Shown piece by piece: positions 5,739 to 6,948 of a DNA stretch of 6,948 nucleotides. Source of the stretch: Methanotrichaceae archaeon (GTDB lineage: Archaea > Halobacteriota > Methanosarcinia > Methanotrichales > Methanotrichaceae); NCBI GenBank assembly GCA_013329455.1, contig DUKF01000095.1, forward strand, positions 1 to 6,948, written 5' to 3'. The notes below the pieces were generated by a model that was given only the letters and a program-made list of their open reading frames with translations, was not told the DNA's origin and did no database searches. Each line of letters begins with the position of its first letter. The stretch's first letter is position 1. A program made the translations under genes and the position numbers.

Positions 5739-5853
5739 ACGCAGAAAAGACTAGCGATATTGTTGATAATCTGCATGACCCTGGTGGGCATGGCAGGCGC
5801 TGCTAACTATATGTACGAGAAAGCAAACGTCAAAGGCGTTGGCTACAAGAACG
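5739..5853 (+). repeat. 5' segment duplicated at 6834-6948
   Basis: This stretch aligns without gaps to 6834-6948, an offset of 1095 bases. It covers the ACG codon, the signal peptide and the first mature residues. From the LVGMAGA core onward 24 codons encode identical residues with seven synonymous differences, so the two are tandem paralogs under selection rather than a recent exact copy. Confidence 0.85.
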
Positions 5854-6494
5854 TAGAGACCATAATCCAGACCCAGACCGGCCTGGCCGGAAACAAGCTC
5901 GTCGAGAAGGAGTCCGGAAGCGGCAACGTCATCACTGAGAGGACAGAGATCGAGGCTGAGAGAGACCCCTTAGGACCTGAATGCTTACATGTAGTGTCGG
6001 AAGAAGAATTCAAATACATCGAGAATGGGAGTTGTGAGGACTACATCAACTTCACCAAGGAAGCTGAGTTCGAGTACATGCCCGTTAGCTACCAGACCGG
6101 GACCTACGATCAGAAGTGGATCGAGAAGCTCTGCGTCCAGAACTACTACATCGGAGCTGTAGTGGTCGAGATGTACACCCACGCCGAGCACCTCCAGAAG
6201 AACACTGAGGTTAAGACCAGAAGGGATTGCAGCACGCCCGACTATTACGGCTATACTAATGGGTGCGGCAACTGCACCGGCGCCCTCGAGGCGAACTTCA
6301 ACTCCAACGTCATCGGTGTCGCTCACATCGGATGGCTGTCCAAGGACGTAACTACCAACGACAAGGGCAGACACCCCGAGTACGGTCGGAGCGTTGAAGA
6401 CCTGACCGGTGTCTTCTCGATAGAGAAGTTCATTCAGCTCTGGGGCAACGACACCTGCGGTGATGTCCAGGTCGACTGGCTGCCCTGCATCTGA
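5739..6494 (+). CDS. Exported cysteine-rich protein, first of two tandem paralogs; probable ACG start
   Basis: Function is not recognised. From ACG the protein is 251 residues. It opens with a normal signal peptide: basic QKR, hydrophobic core to about residue 17, and an AGA-A cleavage region near 19-22. The mature part, starting ANYMYEKANVKGVGYKN, has eight cysteines (enough for four disulfides) and four N-glycosylation sequons (NGS, NFT, NCT, NDT), and no second membrane segment, so it is probably released to the cell surface or sheath. Between the in-frame stop at 5682 and TTG 5760 no ATG, GTG or TTG exists; TTG 5760 would give a signal peptide without its basic end. ACG 5739 has a well-spaced Shine-Dalgarno site and is matched in the neighbour gene. 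If initiation were at TTG 5760 the product would be 244 residues. A cell-envelope or sheath role is inference only. Confidence 0.8.
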   Translation, partial: TQKRLAILLIICMTLVGMAGAANYMYEKANVKGVGYKNVETIIQTQTGLAGNKLVEKESGSGNVITERTEIEAERDPLGPECLHVVSEEEFKYIENGSCEDYINFTKEAEFEYMPVSYQTGTYDQKWIEKLCVQNYYIGAVVVEMYTHAEHLQKNTEVKTRRDCSTPDYYGYTNGCGNCTGALEANFNSNVIGVAHIGWLSKDVTTNDKGRHPEYGRSVEDLTGVFSIEKFIQLWGNDTCGDVQVDWLPCI

Positions 6495-6510
6495 ACGCTG
6501 GAGTTCCCGG

Positions 6511-6529
6511 CTTCTTTTTTTATTTTTTC
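6511..6529 (+). terminator. T-rich terminator of the first exported-protein gene
   Basis: A run of seven T, one A and six T begins about 20 bases after the TGA at 6492-6494. A strong archaeal-type terminator. Confidence 0.75.
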
Positions 6530-6820
6530 ATTTGATATTTTCGAAGGGGATTCCGAGCAGGCATGTTGATGCCCGCTCTTGTTGCTCTCAAAAGCTCCAA
6601 ACTGCTCTTTCAGAGAGCCACTGATCAGATATTTAATTTTCTACCAGTTGTGCTCAGAATACCGACGACAAAGTATAACTACTTGGATGAAACTCTGGAG
6701 AGTATGTCACATTGCTCAAGCGATGCAATCTATTCAGCAGTGTGATACCTGAGCGGGCTATATCGTCAGCGAAGTTAACCAGCTGAGATAGAAGCGCCGC
6801 AATTTATCGATCAAACGTAT
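6530..6820. other. Intergenic region between the two paralogs
   Basis: About 340 bases separate the first paralog's stop from the second's ACG. I see no supported gene. The region is more AT-rich than its neighbours and holds the hairpin at 6555-6578, an 8-base palindrome CTGATCAG (6621-6628), and TATA-like elements near 6757-6764 (GCTATATC) and 6801-6811 (AATTTATCGAT). The first of these would place a start about 45 bases before the second gene's ACG; the second contains the TTTATCGAT found also before the first paralog. A 60-codon frame at 6563-6745 has no homology I recognise and no ribosome site. Confidence 0.5.
6555..6578. repeat. Hairpin-forming inverted repeat
   Basis: GAGC-A-GGCAT, loop GTTG, ATGCC-C-GCTC: nine paired positions with one A/C mismatch in the stem. 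It lies about 26 bases after the T-rich terminator. It could shape the 3' end of the upstream message, mark a small RNA, or be neutral. Confidence 0.5.
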
Positions 6821-6827
6821 AGGTGGG
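6821..6827 (+). promoter_or_regulatory. Shine-Dalgarno site of the second paralog
   Basis: AGGTGGG lies six bases before the ACG at 6834, the same spacing as in the first paralog. The sequence between site and codon differs, so spacing rather than exact bases is conserved. Confidence 0.6.
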
Positions 6828-6833
6828 AGAACA

Positions 6834-6948
6834 ACGAGGAGAGAACTAGCTATTTTGTTGGTCCTTGGCATGGCCCTTGTGGGCATGGCAGGCGCGGCCA
6901 ACTACATGTACGAGAAAGCCAACGTCAAGGGCGTCGGCTACAAGAACG
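6834..6948 (+). CDS. Exported protein, second tandem paralog (3' end outside window); probable ACG start
   Basis: The first 38 codons are visible. From ACG: a basic RRE n-region, a hydrophobic core (LAILLVLGMALVGM), the AGA-A cleavage region and then ANYMYEKANVKGVGYKN, identical to the first paralog. The frame upstream is open to a TAG at 6789-6791 but contains no ATG, GTG or TTG before the TTG at 6855, which lies inside the hydrophobic core. ACG 6834 aligns with ACG 5739 and follows AGGTGGG by six bases. The remainder is outside the window, so its length, cysteines and function cannot be judged; by similarity it is an exported surface protein of the same family. If annotated from TTG 6855 it would lose its basic end. 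Confidence 0.75.

Noticed and set aside
6563..6745. 60-codon plus-strand frame between the paralogs
   Set aside because: No ribosome site, no signal or domain, and it begins within the hairpin; composition is that of intergenic DNA.
1..6948. CRISPR array, insertion sequence or integrase attachment site
   Set aside because: No regularly spaced repeats, transposase or integrase, and the tRNA 3' ends are not duplicated downstream in the window.

Overview
The window looks like a chromosomal segment of a methanogenic archaeon, most likely of the order Methanosarcinales and plausibly Methanothrix-like. The evidence is a geranylgeranyl reductase (archaeal ether lipids), ribosomal protein S6e, an NrpR-type nitrogen regulator with one winged helix and one NrpR domain, intron-less tRNA genes without encoded CCA, TATA-box promoters and oligo-T terminators. 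The genus is inference; the domain Archaea is well supported.

Layout. The left edge (to 793, + strand) holds the 3' two thirds of a geranylgeranyl reductase. It converges on a block of minus-strand genes read from right to left: nrpR (5242 to 4250), a membrane-anchored PEGA-domain protein (4199 to 2997), ribosomal protein S6e (2903 to 2514) and a two-repeat MgtE/SLC41-type cation transporter (2208 to 904). Between S6e and the transporter lies an uncertain reading frame (2479 to 2240) that a one-base change in a C run would join to the transporter. Right of nrpR the direction flips to plus: tRNA-Gln(UUG), tRNA-Glu(UUC), then two tandem paralogous genes for exported cysteine-rich proteins, the second cut by the window end.

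How the parts relate. nrpR and tRNA-Gln are divergent and appear to share one symmetrical ATATATAT core. Next to it are two overlapping dyads of the form TGCAG-N6-CTGCA. The 4-to-5-base half-site with a 6-base spacer is the architecture of known NrpR operators (GGAA-N6-TTCC in Methanococcus maripaludis) but with a different half-site, so autoregulation and coupling to tRNA-Gln are reasonable hypotheses.

The most unusual observation is at the right. Neither exported-protein gene has an ATG, GTG or TTG codon where its signal peptide should begin. Instead both have an ACG codon at the same aligned position, about 6 bases after a purine-rich Shine-Dalgarno sequence and directly before a basic n-region. 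This suggests a conserved ACG start codon in this family.
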